A stretch of 64,000 nt of DNA from JAJPKK01 sp963802745 (GCA_963802745.1 CAWDKL010000049.1:62001-126000); one strand, 5' to 3'; positions 46,171 to 56,518 are shown, numbered from the stretch's first letter. The notes: a model not told the origin generated them from the letters alone. Numbers and translations: made by a program.

Positions 46171-46435
46171 CCAAGCTCTCGTCGGCTGCCAACCGAGTTG
46201 GCGCTGACGGCCCCAGTGACAAGCTGCGAAAATCCGTAGCGTGAATGCAACACTTTGGGTCATTTGGATCACATCCCCGCTTGCCAAAGCGCCCCGACCT
46301 CTATACCAATGCCAAGGTCCACAGGGTCGAAGATAAGCTCAATGGAATGGGACTTATCAACCGACCACATGCGCGATCTGACCACCGCAATTGCTCATGG
46401 CGCAGGGCCAGGGAGCGGCAGTCAAGGAGAGCAAT

Positions 46436-48775
46436 ATGGCACCACACCACCTTCGAGTACTGCGCACCGTGATGTGGCTTAGCATTGCCTCTACCATTGC
46501 GGGTCAGACCGTCGCACAGACGGGTAACGGATCATCGCCCTGTGCCGATTTTTCTGTTCCACCGCCGCCACCGCCCGTCGCGGACAATGCGCTGGGTGAC
46601 GAATTCGTCGGTCCATTCGCGAGTTGGGCCGATCTCAAGAGAGATTTTGGTGCGGTTGGTGACGGCGTCACGGATGACACCAATGCGATTCAGCAGGCCC
46701 TGAGTGCCTTGAGCACCTCTGCCGGTCAGGCGCCCATTTTGTATATTCCAGCGGGCACTTATTTGATCACGCACACCGTAACAGTCATGGCTGCTCAAGG
46801 TATTTCCGTGATTGGACAAGACCCTAGCACTACGACCCTCAAATGGGGAGGGCCCGCCAGCGGAATCCTCCTTCACATCGATGGCGTAGCCTATAGCCGC
46901 TTCAACCGCATCACTTTCGACGGTAGCCGAAGTGCAGGAGTGTTGGTCGATCAATCAGTGGAAAATTATACGCAAGGACGCGTGTTCGACACCGGAAATG
47001 AATATGCTGATGATGTATTCCAGAATTCCGCGGTAGGAATTCAAGGTGGACAATACGGACTAGGCGCTGCCGAATCCTCGGTTTTGCGATCCACGTTCTT
47101 GAACAATACCGTGGCAGGAATTGCACTAAAAAACTTTAATGCCCTCGACTGGTGGGTTTGGTATTCGTCCTTCAACAACAATAGGGTAGGAATCACCAAC
47201 AACCCCGGCGCCGGCAACTTTCATGCTTTCAATAATGTGTTTATTGGTTCGACCTATGTCGACCTCGACCTCCTTAATACCGGTCAGTTCAACTTTCGTG
47301 ATAACTTCTCACTCAATTCAAATGCATTTCTTTACGAGGAATATTATTATACGAACGCCGCAGTCACACGACTGCAAGGCAACACCATTATCATCGGAAA
47401 TAATAGCACCTGCTGCGGCATGTATCAAGGCAACATGGGCCCAACCGTCATGACGGACAATACATGGGTCAGCCCGCCCAATCCGAGATATCCTCCGGTA
47501 TTGATCGCAGCGATGAATCCACCCGACTGCGTATCCGTGGGGAACACCTATACGGTCAGCAATGCGGTTCAGTGCTCCGGAAACAGCGGACCAGGGCGGC
47601 TGATCCAATTGGACGATCAGGTGGTCGCTCCGTCCTCGATCAGTCAGACGCCTCCGGCACTACCGGGTACGTTGCCCAACTACAACCGCATGATTATTGA
47701 GGTTTCCGCCGGCTCGAATTCCGCGGCAATTCAGCAGGCTATTCAGCAAGCGACGCCCTATTGCGGACAAAGACCCATTGTTCATTTGGCTTACGGATCT
47801 TATAATATAAACTCAACGCTGACCTTACCGCCGAATTGCAATATTCAAATCGTCGGCGACGGAACTCAGACATCCCTGCAATGGACTGGCACCGGAGCCG
47901 GCCCCGTTTTGTTATTACAGGGCCCCTCTAGCGTGATTCTGCGCGATTTTTATGTCAACGCCGGAACCGTGACGGGAATTCAAGTGCAAAACGCCGACCA
48001 ACAAAACTCAAGAATTTATATGGAACAAATGCGCGCAATGCGCGCTCTATCGGCCAATGTTTTGGTCGATAGCCTTGACTACACAAATGTGGAGCTTCAC
48101 GATTTCGAACTTTCATACACCGCCGTCGCACCGGCATCGACCGGAGTGGCGTTACAAGTTATCGGCGGACCGCTGGCTCAGCAGGGAACTCCACAATATG
48201 GGCGAACAAATCTGTTTGCCGGTGCTCTTGGTGATAACTTTGTCAGTTTCCAGGCTTCCGGAGGCGCGACCCTTTTGGTTCGCGACGCATGGTATGAAGG
48301 CCCGAATTCGTTAACATACGCCCAGATCTCGGGCAACAGCAGCGTCACACTTGAAGGCTCCCGCATGGCCCTGCCGACAAGCGGCGATGCTGTTCAGATC
48401 AACACGCCGTCGTGTCCAGCAACGGTTTTATCGTCGGCTCCTGATTCCGACGTCAAGATTACCGGCGGAAATGGTAGCGTCTGGGTGCTCGGTAATAACT
48501 TTAACGCGGCCGCAAGTTATCTGCAAAATCTGGCGCCGAGTGTTATCTCGGATTTCAACTTAAATCGCCGTTACGTGAGTAGCGGTCCTAACGCGGGATC
48601 GATCCCGATCCCCGATATAGGAGCTGCTCAGCCTTCATTCATCCGCAGCATCCTTGCACAATCGAGAGCCGCAAACCCGAACGTCGTAATGGATCTGGTC
48701 GCCGGCATCACAGATGCGCGGTTCTACCGAGTCAGTGTGGAACTTGGTACCATAGGAATTCATATTCAAAGATAG
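46436..48775 (+). CDS. Exported right-handed beta-helix protein, pectate-lyase-superfamily (Pectate_lyase_3/GH55-like)
   Basis: A 779-residue protein from ATG 46436 with an AAGGAGA ribosome site. The signal peptide is VLRTVMWLSIASTIAGQTVA. After a poly-Pro joint (VPPPPPPVAD) comes SWADLKRDFGAVGDGVTDDT NAIQQAL, the signature of Pectate_lyase_3 proteins (phage tailspike and GH55 fold), and PILYIPAGTYLITHTVTV. A second module begins near residue 425 (SAGSNSAAIQQAIQQATPYC, then IVHLAYGSYNINSTLTLPPN). Many Asn-rich rungs (FNNNRVGITNNP) lie between. The DNA is A/T-richer than the core genes. Such proteins cleave or bind polysaccharides; in a surface-glycan locus it may be a depolymerase that trims or releases the product, by inference. 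Confidence 0.85.
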   Translation: MAPHHLRVLRTVMWLSIASTIAGQTVAQTGNGSSPCADFSVPPPPPPVADNALGDEFVGPFASWADLKRDFGAVGDGVTDDTNAIQQALSALSTSAGQAPILYIPAGTYLITHTVTVMAAQGISVIGQDPSTTTLKWGGPASGILLHIDGVAYSRFNRITFDGSRSAGVLVDQSVENYTQGRVFDTGNEYADDVFQNSAVGIQGGQYGLGAAESSVLRSTFLNNTVAGIALKNFNALDWWVWYSSFNNNRVGITNNPGAGNFHAFNNVFIGSTYVDLDLLNTGQFNFRDNFSLNSNAFLYEEYYYTNAAVTRLQGNTIIIGNNSTCCGMYQGNMGPTVMTDNTWVSPPNPRYPPVLIAAMNPPDCVSVGNTYTVSNAVQCSGNSGPGRLIQLDDQVVAPSSISQTPPALPGTLPNYNRMIIEVSAGSNSAAIQQAIQQATPYCGQRPIVHLAYGSYNINSTLTLPPNCNIQIVGDGTQTSLQWTGTGAGPVLLLQGPSSVILRDFYVNAGTVTGIQVQNADQQNSRIYMEQMRAMRALSANVLVDSLDYTNVELHDFELSYTAVAPASTGVALQVIGGPLAQQGTPQYGRTNLFAGALGDNFVSFQASGGATLLVRDAWYEGPNSLTYAQISGNSSVTLEGSRMALPTSGDAVQINTPSCPATVLSSAPDSDVKITGGNGSVWVLGNNFNAAASYLQNLAPSVISDFNLNRRYVSSGPNAGSIPIPDIGAAQPSFIRSILAQSRAANPNVVMDLVAGITDARFYRVSVELGTIGIHIQR

Positions 48776-48899
48776 CCCCGGTGATGCATCATGCGGCTTT
48801 TTTGAATTCGTTTGGGATCGTTCGGCGTTGCGTGGGTGTTGCCGGACGCTTAGCCGCACGACTTTTAAGCCCAATTCCGGTCATATCCGAAAACTCCGA

Positions 48900-48989
48900 G
48901 TCATGGCCGGGCTTGTCCCGGCCATCCACGTCTTCCTTGCAGCGCCGTCGCAAGCAAAACGTGGATGCCCGCGACAAGCGCGGGCATGA
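48900..48989. repeat. REP pair
   Basis: TCATGGCCGGGCTTGTCCCGGCCAT (about 48900-48924) and GATGCCCGCGACAAGCGCGGGCATGAC (about 48963-48989) are two hairpins whose outer ends are complementary (CGTGGATG versus CATCCACG). Same family as 33060-33165. The rest of the 613-base spacer 48776-49388 holds no gene that I recognise. Confidence 0.85.
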
Positions 48990-49388
48990 CGCCGAGAGGG
49001 TGATTCGACCCGATCGAAATCCGGTCTAGGCCGGCCGATATTAGGCTGCGCGCGACGGCGTGGAACAAAGCACGCTCCGGGCAACTCGACGCCAGTTGAA
49101 TGCGAATGCGTGCGATATGTTCGATCACGCGCTCGCTTATTGTCGCGCACTCAGCGCTTCGAAGCGGCTCGTCTGCGTGATGGCGGAGCGCACGCTGTCC
49201 GTCACTCAGAACGCGGCGGTGTGGAGGACGAGCTTCAAACCCTGATAAGGGAGGTTCTCTTCAACGCCAGAAATCAACTTATTGCAGTTTGCTGTTGAAT
49301 GGGCGATTTGGCAATCAAAGATAGCTGCAACGAACAACAATAGGTTGCCGTTCGCGCAGTGGTCAGAGGCCTAATCTTCTTGACGCGA

Positions 49389-51155
49389 TCAATCTTGCTC
49401 GGCTTGAGCACTTTCGGACCTGGAAATGATCGTATTCCCAAGCACCAGCACATCCATTTTTGTTCTCAAAAAACAGTCGAGCGCCTCTTGCGGCGTGCAG
49501 ACTACCGGCTCATTCTCGTTGAACGACGTATTGAGCACCATCGGTATTCCGCTCAGTGCATGGAAACTCTCGATCAATCGGTGGTAGCGCGGATTGGCCG
49601 ATCGGGAAACCGTTTGCAGACGGCCGGAGCCGTCAACATGGGTCACGGCCGGAATAAGTGAGCGCTTCTCCTCGCGAACCTGAAATACCTGCATCATGAA
49701 CGGCACGGCATCGTCTTCCTCAAACCATTCCGCAACCGCCTCGTGCATTATAGACGGCGCGAAGGGCCGAAAGGATTCCCGACGCTTGATCTTGGCATTG
49801 AGCCGTGCTTTCATATCGGCGCGCCGAGGGTCGCCCAGAATGGAGCGATTTCCAAGCGCCCGTGGTCCCCACTCCATACGGCCCTGAAACCAACCGACGA
49901 CCTGACCTTCCGCGATGGCTGCAGCGGCACGGCTGCACAACACAGTCTCATCGGTAATCTCCTCAATCATGAAGCCGCCACCCGACAGCTGCGGCAGATA
50001 TTCCTTGACAATCTTTGCGATGGCCTCCGCGTCGAATTCAGGGCCCCAATAAGCGTGGTTCATCACGAAGGTCCGCTTCCCTCCGAGCCTATGCCACACC
50101 GCAAACGCAGCGCCTATGGCGCCGCCCGCGTCGCCCGCCGCCGATTGCACGTAAACGCGCCGAAATGGAGTCACCCGCCGAACCTTCCCGTTGGCGACGG
50201 AATTCATGGCACAGCCGCCAGCGAGCGCGATGTCCGTGAGCCCACTCTGCTGCTGCAATTTGGTGATCAAGTGCAGGAAGGCTTCCTCATACATTGCCTG
50301 AACAGAACAAGCAATGTTGCGGTGGCGATCCTCGATCGGCTCGCCAGGCTGTCGGCGGGGCCCCAGAAGGTTCTCTAGTGCCGGCGAAAACAACTCAGAA
50401 AATACAGGGGAGCTCCCCGCCCACCGAAATCCCGTACTGTGGCGATGGTGACGAAAATATGAGAGATCGAGGAGAAACTTACCATCCGGCTTCAGCTTCA
50501 CGATTTCGCGCATGATATCCAACATGGATGGGACACCATAGGGTGCTAATCCCATCACCTTGTACTCGTCACCATAATGCGGAAACCCGAGATATTGCGT
50601 TAACGCCTGATAGAAGATGCCAAGCGAGTGTGGAAACAGTACCCGCCCAGTCACCTCGATGTTCCTGCCCTCGCCGATCCCCCACGCAGCGCTGGAAAAA
50701 TCGCCGAAACCATCGACGGAGACCACAACGGCCTTCTCGAAGGGCGAAACGTGAAAAGCCGATGATAAATGCGCCAAATGGTGCTCAATATTATGAACCG
50801 CACCACGGAATCTCTCACCCGGAAACAGTGTTGCTAACAGCATCGGTATCGAATTCCGACTCCTCCGGTTTGCAATTCGATTGCGCACCAAACCCATATC
50901 GGGAATATGAGTCAACAGATACCCTATTTTTGGTAGCAGGTTGGCCCGACTGTCCTGATTGATAGCAACATGCTCAATGTCACCAAGGCTGAGTCTCGCT
51001 TCACGCAAGCAATAGGCAATAGATTCCGAGGGAAACCCGGCCCAATGCTTCACCCGCCGAAAGCGCTCCTCCTCGACAGCTGCCACAAGCCGTCCGTCGC
51101 GCACGAGCGCCGCCGCGGAATCGCCATGATAGGCGTTTAGCCCGAGAATAATCAA
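49389..51155 (-). CDS. Carbamoyltransferase, NodU/CmcH family
   Basis: A 588-residue enzyme that transfers a carbamoyl group from carbamoyl phosphate (via carbamoyl-AMP) to a sugar hydroxyl. The N-terminal Kae1-like domain opens IILGLNAYHGDSAAALVRDG and VAAVEEERFRRVKHWAGFPS. Metal-binding His residues lie in HNIEHHLAHLSSAF and the nucleotide site includes GGCAMNSVANGKVR. The C-terminal transferase domain has GWFQGRMEWGPRALGNRSIL and FRPFAPSIM. The start is TTG 51155; no in-frame ATG lies upstream. It is the last gene of the minus-strand polysaccharide series, so it probably decorates that glycan; it is not part of a nodulation cluster here. Confidence 0.92.
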   Translation of the reverse strand: MIILGLNAYHGDSAAALVRDGRLVAAVEEERFRRVKHWAGFPSESIAYCLREARLSLGDIEHVAINQDSRANLLPKIGYLLTHIPDMGLVRNRIANRRSRNSIPMLLATLFPGERFRGAVHNIEHHLAHLSSAFHVSPFEKAVVVSVDGFGDFSSAAWGIGEGRNIEVTGRVLFPHSLGIFYQALTQYLGFPHYGDEYKVMGLAPYGVPSMLDIMREIVKLKPDGKFLLDLSYFRHHRHSTGFRWAGSSPVFSELFSPALENLLGPRRQPGEPIEDRHRNIACSVQAMYEEAFLHLITKLQQQSGLTDIALAGGCAMNSVANGKVRRVTPFRRVYVQSAAGDAGGAIGAAFAVWHRLGGKRTFVMNHAYWGPEFDAEAIAKIVKEYLPQLSGGGFMIEEITDETVLCSRAAAAIAEGQVVGWFQGRMEWGPRALGNRSILGDPRRADMKARLNAKIKRRESFRPFAPSIMHEAVAEWFEEDDAVPFMMQVFQVREEKRSLIPAVTHVDGSGRLQTVSRSANPRYHRLIESFHALSGIPMVLNTSFNENEPVVCTPQEALDCFLRTKMDVLVLGNTIISRSESAQAEQD

Positions 51156-51308
51156 GAACGGCTCGCTGGTGTAAACGAGTTCATAGCATGTGTTGACGAT
51201 GGGCGCCGACCCTCATTCATCCCAGCGCAACCTCCGATTCAGTGGACGCGTTTCCTTGGTTCGAATCATATCGAGGAGCCGTCCGGCATGTGACTTTCGC
51301 TATAGGGG

Positions 51309-52184
51309 TCAGCCCCAGGCGTCTCCAATCTTTCGTGCTGCAAAGAAAAGTTCACCGCCATCAAGCTTGTTAAGGCGCTTGAGTTGGACCTTTTCCGGGA
51401 TGAATGCATTCGTTACCGGTGTTGTGCCTACAGATCGAGGTGACCCCCTAAAACTGCTATCCAAAAAGACATCATCGATATAGTTAGGATGAACTTCGCC
51501 CCAAAGTGCACTCCAGCTAGCTGACACAGATCTGTGCCCCTGACTGCCATTCGGTGTAAAAGAGACGAACAACCCACCACTCTTAAGCAGTCGTATTGCG
51601 TAACTGAACGCCTGTGCTGGAGCGGGGATGTGCTCGATTACGTGGGCAGAGAAGAAACAGTCGAAATGATCGGCATAGTCGATAGCGGCCTTGTCTATAT
51701 TATCAACGGTCCGAACCCCGAGCTTCTCTTTCGCATACCGTCTGCGGCTGGGAGCAATCTCGAACGACACGACCTCAAAGCCGGCCTGGTCAAGTTGATA
51801 GCTGCCGTAGCCCCATGAACACCCGTAGTCGAAAATGCACGCCCCCGGCTTTAGGCCAAGTTGTGTGAGGACGCTGATGTAGTAGGAGTAATCCTTCTCG
51901 CCGCCGACAAAGTTGGATTGTTTCATCTCAGCAAGGGTCGCATCGGATGGGACGTCGGTAGTGAACCCTTGCGTATATTCGTTTTCATAAAATGATGCGT
52001 TCGTTGCGGGGTCGTCAGTCGGAGTTCGGAACAGCAACAGACAATTTGCACAGCGCCGAAGCTGCGTAACGAGATATTTGCGATCAACGACTTTGCTCGT
52101 CAAACACCCGCAACTCGGGCAGCTGAACCGCTCTTTTGTGAATTGATTCGCTAGGCTGCGCCGGAAGTAAGCGAGTTTTGCCAT
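51309..52184 (-). CDS. Class I SAM methyltransferase with N-terminal zinc ribbon
   Basis: A 291-residue protein. The first 50 residues carry two Cys pairs (FSCPSCGC and RRCANCLL), a zinc ribbon that often heads sugar methyltransferases. The SAM domain has CIFDYGCSWGYGSYQL (motif I), VVSFEIAPSRRRYA, and the post-I FSAHVIEHIPAPAQAFSYAI with the HVIEHI block typical of Methyltransf_11/23. C-terminal FVSFTPNGS matches motif III. Likely methylates a sugar of the surface glycan. 153 bases separate it from the carbamoyltransferase gene downstream. Confidence 0.88.
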   Translation of the reverse strand: MAKLAYFRRSLANQFTKERFSCPSCGCLTSKVVDRKYLVTQLRRCANCLLLFRTPTDDPATNASFYENEYTQGFTTDVPSDATLAEMKQSNFVGGEKDYSYYISVLTQLGLKPGACIFDYGCSWGYGSYQLDQAGFEVVSFEIAPSRRRYAKEKLGVRTVDNIDKAAIDYADHFDCFFSAHVIEHIPAPAQAFSYAIRLLKSGGLFVSFTPNGSQGHRSVSASWSALWGEVHPNYIDDVFLDSSFRGSPRSVGTTPVTNAFIPEKVQLKRLNKLDGGELFFAARKIGDAWG

Positions 52185-52402
52185 TGAAACCTCGATATGC
52201 CTGACAGGCGAGGGCCGCCGGCCGCGTAACGACGTTTTTCGGTCGCCTCAAGGCGTTGCACCCACAGCACGAACGTCCTGACGCCGGCCGCGAGGCGGTC
52301 CGCAGCCTCGCGGCGCGACGCTCCGGTTGCCGCAACGTCGATCATACGGACACCCACGTCAACGTCCAGACGCCCACGGGTAATTCCGTGCGCCCAATGA
52401 AG

Positions 52403-53563
52403 TTAGGCGCCAAGGCTCTGATAAAGCGATTCCATTTGCTCGGCAATGCCGGACCAACCGTAGTGCCTGAGCGCGTGGCGCGAACCGGCTTCGCCCATTG
52501 ATCTCGCGAGTTGCGTATCTTTTAGCAATCGATTGAGCGCCTCGCTGAGAGATCTCCGCTCGCCCCCTGTGACAATGCCGCCGCCCGACACCCTAACGAT
52601 CTCGGCCGCACCAACTTCCGGAGTCACCACGACCGGCACACCGCGCTGCATCAACTCAAGGACTGTATTACCAAAATTCTCCGAATAGGAAGGCAACACA
52701 TATATTTGGGAAGATTTAAGTAAATATTCTTTGTCTGCCCCCGAAATAAAGCGTGGCAGAATTCGAACGCGGCCTTCAATTTGAAGGCTTTGCGCAAGGC
52801 GCTTGAGCTGCGGCACCATGTTCTCGTCATCTGGGCCGACTATTGCTAGTGTTCCGGCCGTCGTGAGAGCGAATGCGTGTAAAAGTCGATCGAACCCCTT
52901 CTTCCAACTAATCCGGCCGAACGAAAGAATAATCGGCCGGTCCCGAACGATATCTTTCACGTCTGAAGAAACGTCGTCCGGAGAAAAGGTCGCGATATTG
53001 TCGATCCCGTTGGCGATTGTTGCTACTCGGGCTAGCCGGAACTTGAACCACTTTAGTTCCTCGGCCTCAAGTTCGGAAGTGGTATGAATTGCGGAGGCGT
53101 GCTCCAAATTAGATTTCTCGAAGAGTTGAATCCAAGCCGACTTGACAATAGGGTTCCGGCGCTGGATCAGGTCTTTAACGAGCATACCTCGGGGCGAGAG
53201 AACGTACGGTATACCCCCCGTGCTCGCCGATCGTGCTGCCGCCCAAGTGGGCCACACGAACACTGAATGAATGTGTACCAAGGAGAAAGTGCGAAGCTCG
53301 GCTTTCAGAGCACGTCCCAGTGTCGGCGACCGATACAAGCGGCGTAAAATATCTGACCGGAAATACCGAATTCGCACGCCGTCGAGCAAAACCGGAACGC
53401 CAAGTGGGACATCGCTGTTGTTTGGCCCATCAACATTTGTAGTGAAGACCTCTATGCGATGACCCCGCGCCGCCAATGCGCGACAGAGCCCGTGCACGGA
53501 GAAGATGGGACCGCCGTATCTGACAGCGGGAAAATACGTTGGGGCCACATGAAGTATCTGCAT
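52403..53563 (-). CDS. GT4 family glycosyltransferase
   Basis: A 386-residue retaining glycosyltransferase of GT-B fold. The N-terminal MQILHVAPTYFPAVRYGGPI has the glycine loop; the acceptor half holds LVHIHSVFVWPTWAAARSAS and VLSPRGMLVKDLI. The donor half has PIILSFGRISWKKGFDRLLH and the E-x7-E pair in SENFGNTVLELMQRGVPVVV. Seven bases separate its start from the stop of the next glycosyltransferase upstream, so they are cotranscribed. The sugar is unknown. Confidence 0.92.
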   Translation of the reverse strand: MQILHVAPTYFPAVRYGGPIFSVHGLCRALAARGHRIEVFTTNVDGPNNSDVPLGVPVLLDGVRIRYFRSDILRRLYRSPTLGRALKAELRTFSLVHIHSVFVWPTWAAARSASTGGIPYVLSPRGMLVKDLIQRRNPIVKSAWIQLFEKSNLEHASAIHTTSELEAEELKWFKFRLARVATIANGIDNIATFSPDDVSSDVKDIVRDRPIILSFGRISWKKGFDRLLHAFALTTAGTLAIVGPDDENMVPQLKRLAQSLQIEGRVRILPRFISGADKEYLLKSSQIYVLPSYSENFGNTVLELMQRGVPVVVTPEVGAAEIVRVSGGGIVTGGERRSLSEALNRLLKDTQLARSMGEAGSRHALRHYGWSGIAEQMESLYQSLGA

Positions 53564-53570
53564 TTACATG

Positions 53571-54893
53571 TCACCGAAATTGCAAACTTTGAAACGTCTC
53601 CGCAATCTCCCCATCCAGCATTGCATAAATTGCTTGTACATGCCTGATCGCATAAGCCCTCCAGCTCAAAAGAGTGCGCTCAGCGTCCGTGATCGTCGGT
53701 GTCATGTATGTCCCTAATAAGTTTTCAAAAGTATCTGAAAGCGCGGCACGGAATGCCTCAGTATCGCCGGCCGGTACGACTTTGATGAGCCGATCAAGTC
53801 CGGCTATACGCGCAAGATCGGCCCCTCCTGTGCGATCGGTGCACACCAACGGTAGTCCACTCGCTAGAGCTTGGACTTGCACGACTGCGAGCCCCTCCTC
53901 TCGCGAAGCAATCGCAAAGACTTGCGCGGAATGATAGAATTTCTTGAGTTCCCATTGTTGTACCGCGTCGTGATGAAAATACCGGGGATGTTTTGGAAAC
54001 GGTATGTCGACCACGGGTCCGACATGGATCAATCGTACGTGCTCCATTTGATCGATCGCGGCCATAAGGACGTCAGCCCCCTTGCGATATGACCAATGTC
54101 CAACAAAAAGTACGGTGCCCTTCGATGGCGACGAACCGTTGCGCAATGGAAATTGGAGGAGGTCAACGCCATAAGGATTTGCGATTAATTTGGAGGCATA
54201 CTCGGGCCAGGGAGCAAAGCTGTCCATCACATGGGCGGCGGGCACGACGATCTGGTCCGCGAGAGCGTAGCCAGCGAGTTCACGTTGCACCATAAGCGGA
54301 GTCGGCCGCCGAGCGACTGGCAGGCCCGTCAAAATCTCCCGTTGAGATAAGATATGCCTGCTTCCGCGGTGCAAGGCGATACGGGCGCCATATCTCCATT
54401 TTGCAAAGCGTGGCGCTTGCACATAGATCCCAGACATACACACAAACACGTCACAGCGCTGCATCCGGGCAATTACCAACATGTCGAGCCCCCAACACAT
54501 CAGGCGCTCGACGGTACGACTGCATAAGGTCGGATACAATCGCTCCAGAGCAACAAGTGGGAATAGGAACGGCAACAGCGCCACATGACAATGGCGGGGT
54601 AACCCGAACATTTCGGCCCGTTTTCGGGGCACGTAGGAATAAAAGCGGACGTCCGCTCCGAGAGCATCAAGCTCACGCGCGAGATCGAGCAGGTGAAATC
54701 GTCCGGCGGTTGCAACCCCAATGCGTAACACTTGCGCTGCCGCGCTCTTGGAGTCGCCACCTTTTTTTAGCCCAAGAACGAGACGACCCAAGCGCCGGAC
54801 ACTGCCCTCCACCCAGTCGAACCAACGTGCCAATGGTACCGTCATTTTCCTCAAGGCCCCGGGACTGGATATTCTCGCTAGCAACATTAGCAA
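53571..54893 (-). CDS. Glycosyltransferase, GT4-like
   Basis: A 440-residue protein from TTG 54893 (ATG 54887 also possible). After an N-terminal basic stretch the GT-B acceptor half begins VLRIGVATAGRFHLLDLARE and includes YVPRKRAEMFGLPRHCHVAL. The donor half has GTVLFVGHWSYRKGADVLMA and REEGLAVVQVQALASGLPLV, the E-x7-E area with Gln in place of the second Glu, then CTDRTGGADLA. That substitution is uncommon and may alter donor binding. Its stop lies 7 bases before the next start downstream and its start 2 bases after the polymerase stop: one operon. Confidence 0.85.
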   Translation of the reverse strand: MLMLLARISSPGALRKMTVPLARWFDWVEGSVRRLGRLVLGLKKGGDSKSAAAQVLRIGVATAGRFHLLDLARELDALGADVRFYSYVPRKRAEMFGLPRHCHVALLPFLFPLVALERLYPTLCSRTVERLMCWGLDMLVIARMQRCDVFVCMSGIYVQAPRFAKWRYGARIALHRGSRHILSQREILTGLPVARRPTPLMVQRELAGYALADQIVVPAAHVMDSFAPWPEYASKLIANPYGVDLLQFPLRNGSSPSKGTVLFVGHWSYRKGADVLMAAIDQMEHVRLIHVGPVVDIPFPKHPRYFHHDAVQQWELKKFYHSAQVFAIASREEGLAVVQVQALASGLPLVCTDRTGGADLARIAGLDRLIKVVPAGDTEAFRAALSDTFENLLGTYMTPTITDAERTLLSWRAYAIRHVQAIYAMLDGEIAETFQSLQFR

Positions 54894-54895
54894 TG

Positions 54896-56260
54896 TTATG
54901 CTCCGGCAGACGTGAGGTTCCCGATATTGCTGTAGCCAGCGGTAATTTGTTTCGGGATCACGAAACGACCTAATCCGTAGGCAGCAATTGCGGAACTCGC
55001 CGCACTAACCACAATCTCGAGCAAGTTTCCTCCCGGCTGCAGCAGCGCTAAACTAATCAAAAACCAAAATACAAACCCGGCTTGATCACCGGTCCTTAGT
55101 GACCAGATAACCTTCAAGTCCATCATGCCGAGGAGCCATCCGTAGAACAAAAAACCACCTATAACGCCGAACGTGCCGAAATTTGCATAAAATTCCAACA
55201 CTTGGCCGGCGCCGATGCTGGTGCCCTCGGCAAAATCCATGCCGGTGAAATCGTGCGCCACGGATCCGCCGCCACCTACCACAGGCTTATCCGGCCAGAT
55301 GGCCCTCGGAATCAGGGCGGTAAGCAAGCTGATTATTGACGCACCCTGGGCATAGTCAACCTGCCCGAATTCCAGCCGCTGTACAGCCGCGCCGACCAGC
55401 AAATTCTGGTTCAACCTGTCGTCGATCGCGCTACGATTTCTTGCATTGGCTCCATCAAACCATTCGAAGTTCAGAAAAACATCAGCAATTCTCGCCAATC
55501 TATCGCTGGTATCAACTTGCTGTACCCATATGCGTTGCCTAAGGTCCTGTCGCGCCGCCATATAGTTAACGAAGACCGATATCCCAACGAAAGCAATTAT
55601 AGGCGCCAGGAAAAAATACCATAATCGCCGTTTCGATTGATAGAAGAAAAAACTGACGATCGCGATGACCCAATACATCCCATAGCCGATAAATCCGTTT
55701 TGCACCACGGTGAAGAGCGGAAGCACGATTATGATTGGAATGGTGAGCCAGAATTTGGCGGAATTCCGGGTTTCGCCGGCCAGCCACAAGCGGAGGCAGA
55801 GACCGACCATGATCAGCGCACCCAGCGAAGAAATGACGGCCGTGACGGTTGCAACCCCGCCCAGCAGCGGCAGTAGCAGGAAATAACACACCCCACCGAT
55901 TGCCAGATATCGGCGCGAGAGTCGGTCGAGTGCTGCCGCGCGGTGGGATGTGAGTTGTTGGATATGGCCCGAGCCTCCATAGCGAGCACGGTACCTTGGG
56001 GCCGCGAAAAATCGGTGGAGCAGCACTGCGAAGAGAAACGAAACGAGTTCGATCACCGTCTGTTCGAAGCCGATCTGGGTCAAAAGACCGTTGGTCCCCG
56101 CTGCTTCGGTGTCGAGGTAAAGTGAAGCACCGGGCGTATGAATCAAAGAGAGCCCGAGGAAATAAGCCAAGGGTAGACCCGCGCTATCCTGCCTCTTTCC
56201 AATGAACATAAAGGCGATGCCGACCATGAGCCAAATGAACAGAAGAACAAGCATGATCAC
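54896..56260 (-). CDS. Wzy-like polysaccharide polymerase
   Basis: A 454-residue integral membrane protein from GTG 56260 (AAGGA site). There are about twelve hydrophobic segments: MLVLLFIWLMVGIAFMFIGK, VIELVSFLFAVLLHRFF, YLAIGGVCYFLLLPLLGGVA, IPIIIVLPLFTVVQ and more. A large hydrophilic loop sits near residues 240-345 (QDLRQRIWVQQVDTSDRLAR, ALIPRAIWPDKPVVGGGG). The ...PRAIWPDKP... loop after LTALI is typical of O-antigen/EPS polymerases. It would join repeat units on the periplasmic face. Its presence with an ABC exporter is notable (see findings). Confidence 0.8.
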   Translation of the reverse strand: MIMLVLLFIWLMVGIAFMFIGKRQDSAGLPLAYFLGLSLIHTPGASLYLDTEAAGTNGLLTQIGFEQTVIELVSFLFAVLLHRFFAAPRYRARYGGSGHIQQLTSHRAAALDRLSRRYLAIGGVCYFLLLPLLGGVATVTAVISSLGALIMVGLCLRLWLAGETRNSAKFWLTIPIIIVLPLFTVVQNGFIGYGMYWVIAIVSFFFYQSKRRLWYFFLAPIIAFVGISVFVNYMAARQDLRQRIWVQQVDTSDRLARIADVFLNFEWFDGANARNRSAIDDRLNQNLLVGAAVQRLEFGQVDYAQGASIISLLTALIPRAIWPDKPVVGGGGSVAHDFTGMDFAEGTSIGAGQVLEFYANFGTFGVIGGFLFYGWLLGMMDLKVIWSLRTGDQAGFVFWFLISLALLQPGGNLLEIVVSAASSAIAAYGLGRFVIPKQITAGYSNIGNLTSAGA

Positions 56261-56518
56261 AAGTCCTTATGTTGAATCCGCGCCAGGGCAGCACCCAGGA
56301 ATCAGCTTATGACATGACATAGAAATTCAACGCAGAATTGAAAAGCGGAACAGCGTTAATCCCTCACGGCTCGGCCGACGACCGCATCCGATGAACCGCT
56401 CGCGTACTGTTCGGCAGATGTGGTCACACTCACCCGTGGCGGTGATAAAACACCTTGAGCCTCGCTCATAAACTGTTACGGCGGCAGGCCTGCAACATGG
56501 CAAGTCCTACCGGACCGC

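Noticed and set aside
49389..51155. Reading the NodU-like gene as a nodulation factor gene
   Set aside because: No nodABC, nodD or nod-box-like sequence is seen; the neighbours are surface-glycan genes, and NodU-type carbamoyltransferases are common there.
51255..51275. GGTTCGAATCATA, like a tRNA T-arm
   Set aside because: No acceptor, D or anticodon arm can be folded around it, and it lies in the spacer before the methyltransferase end.
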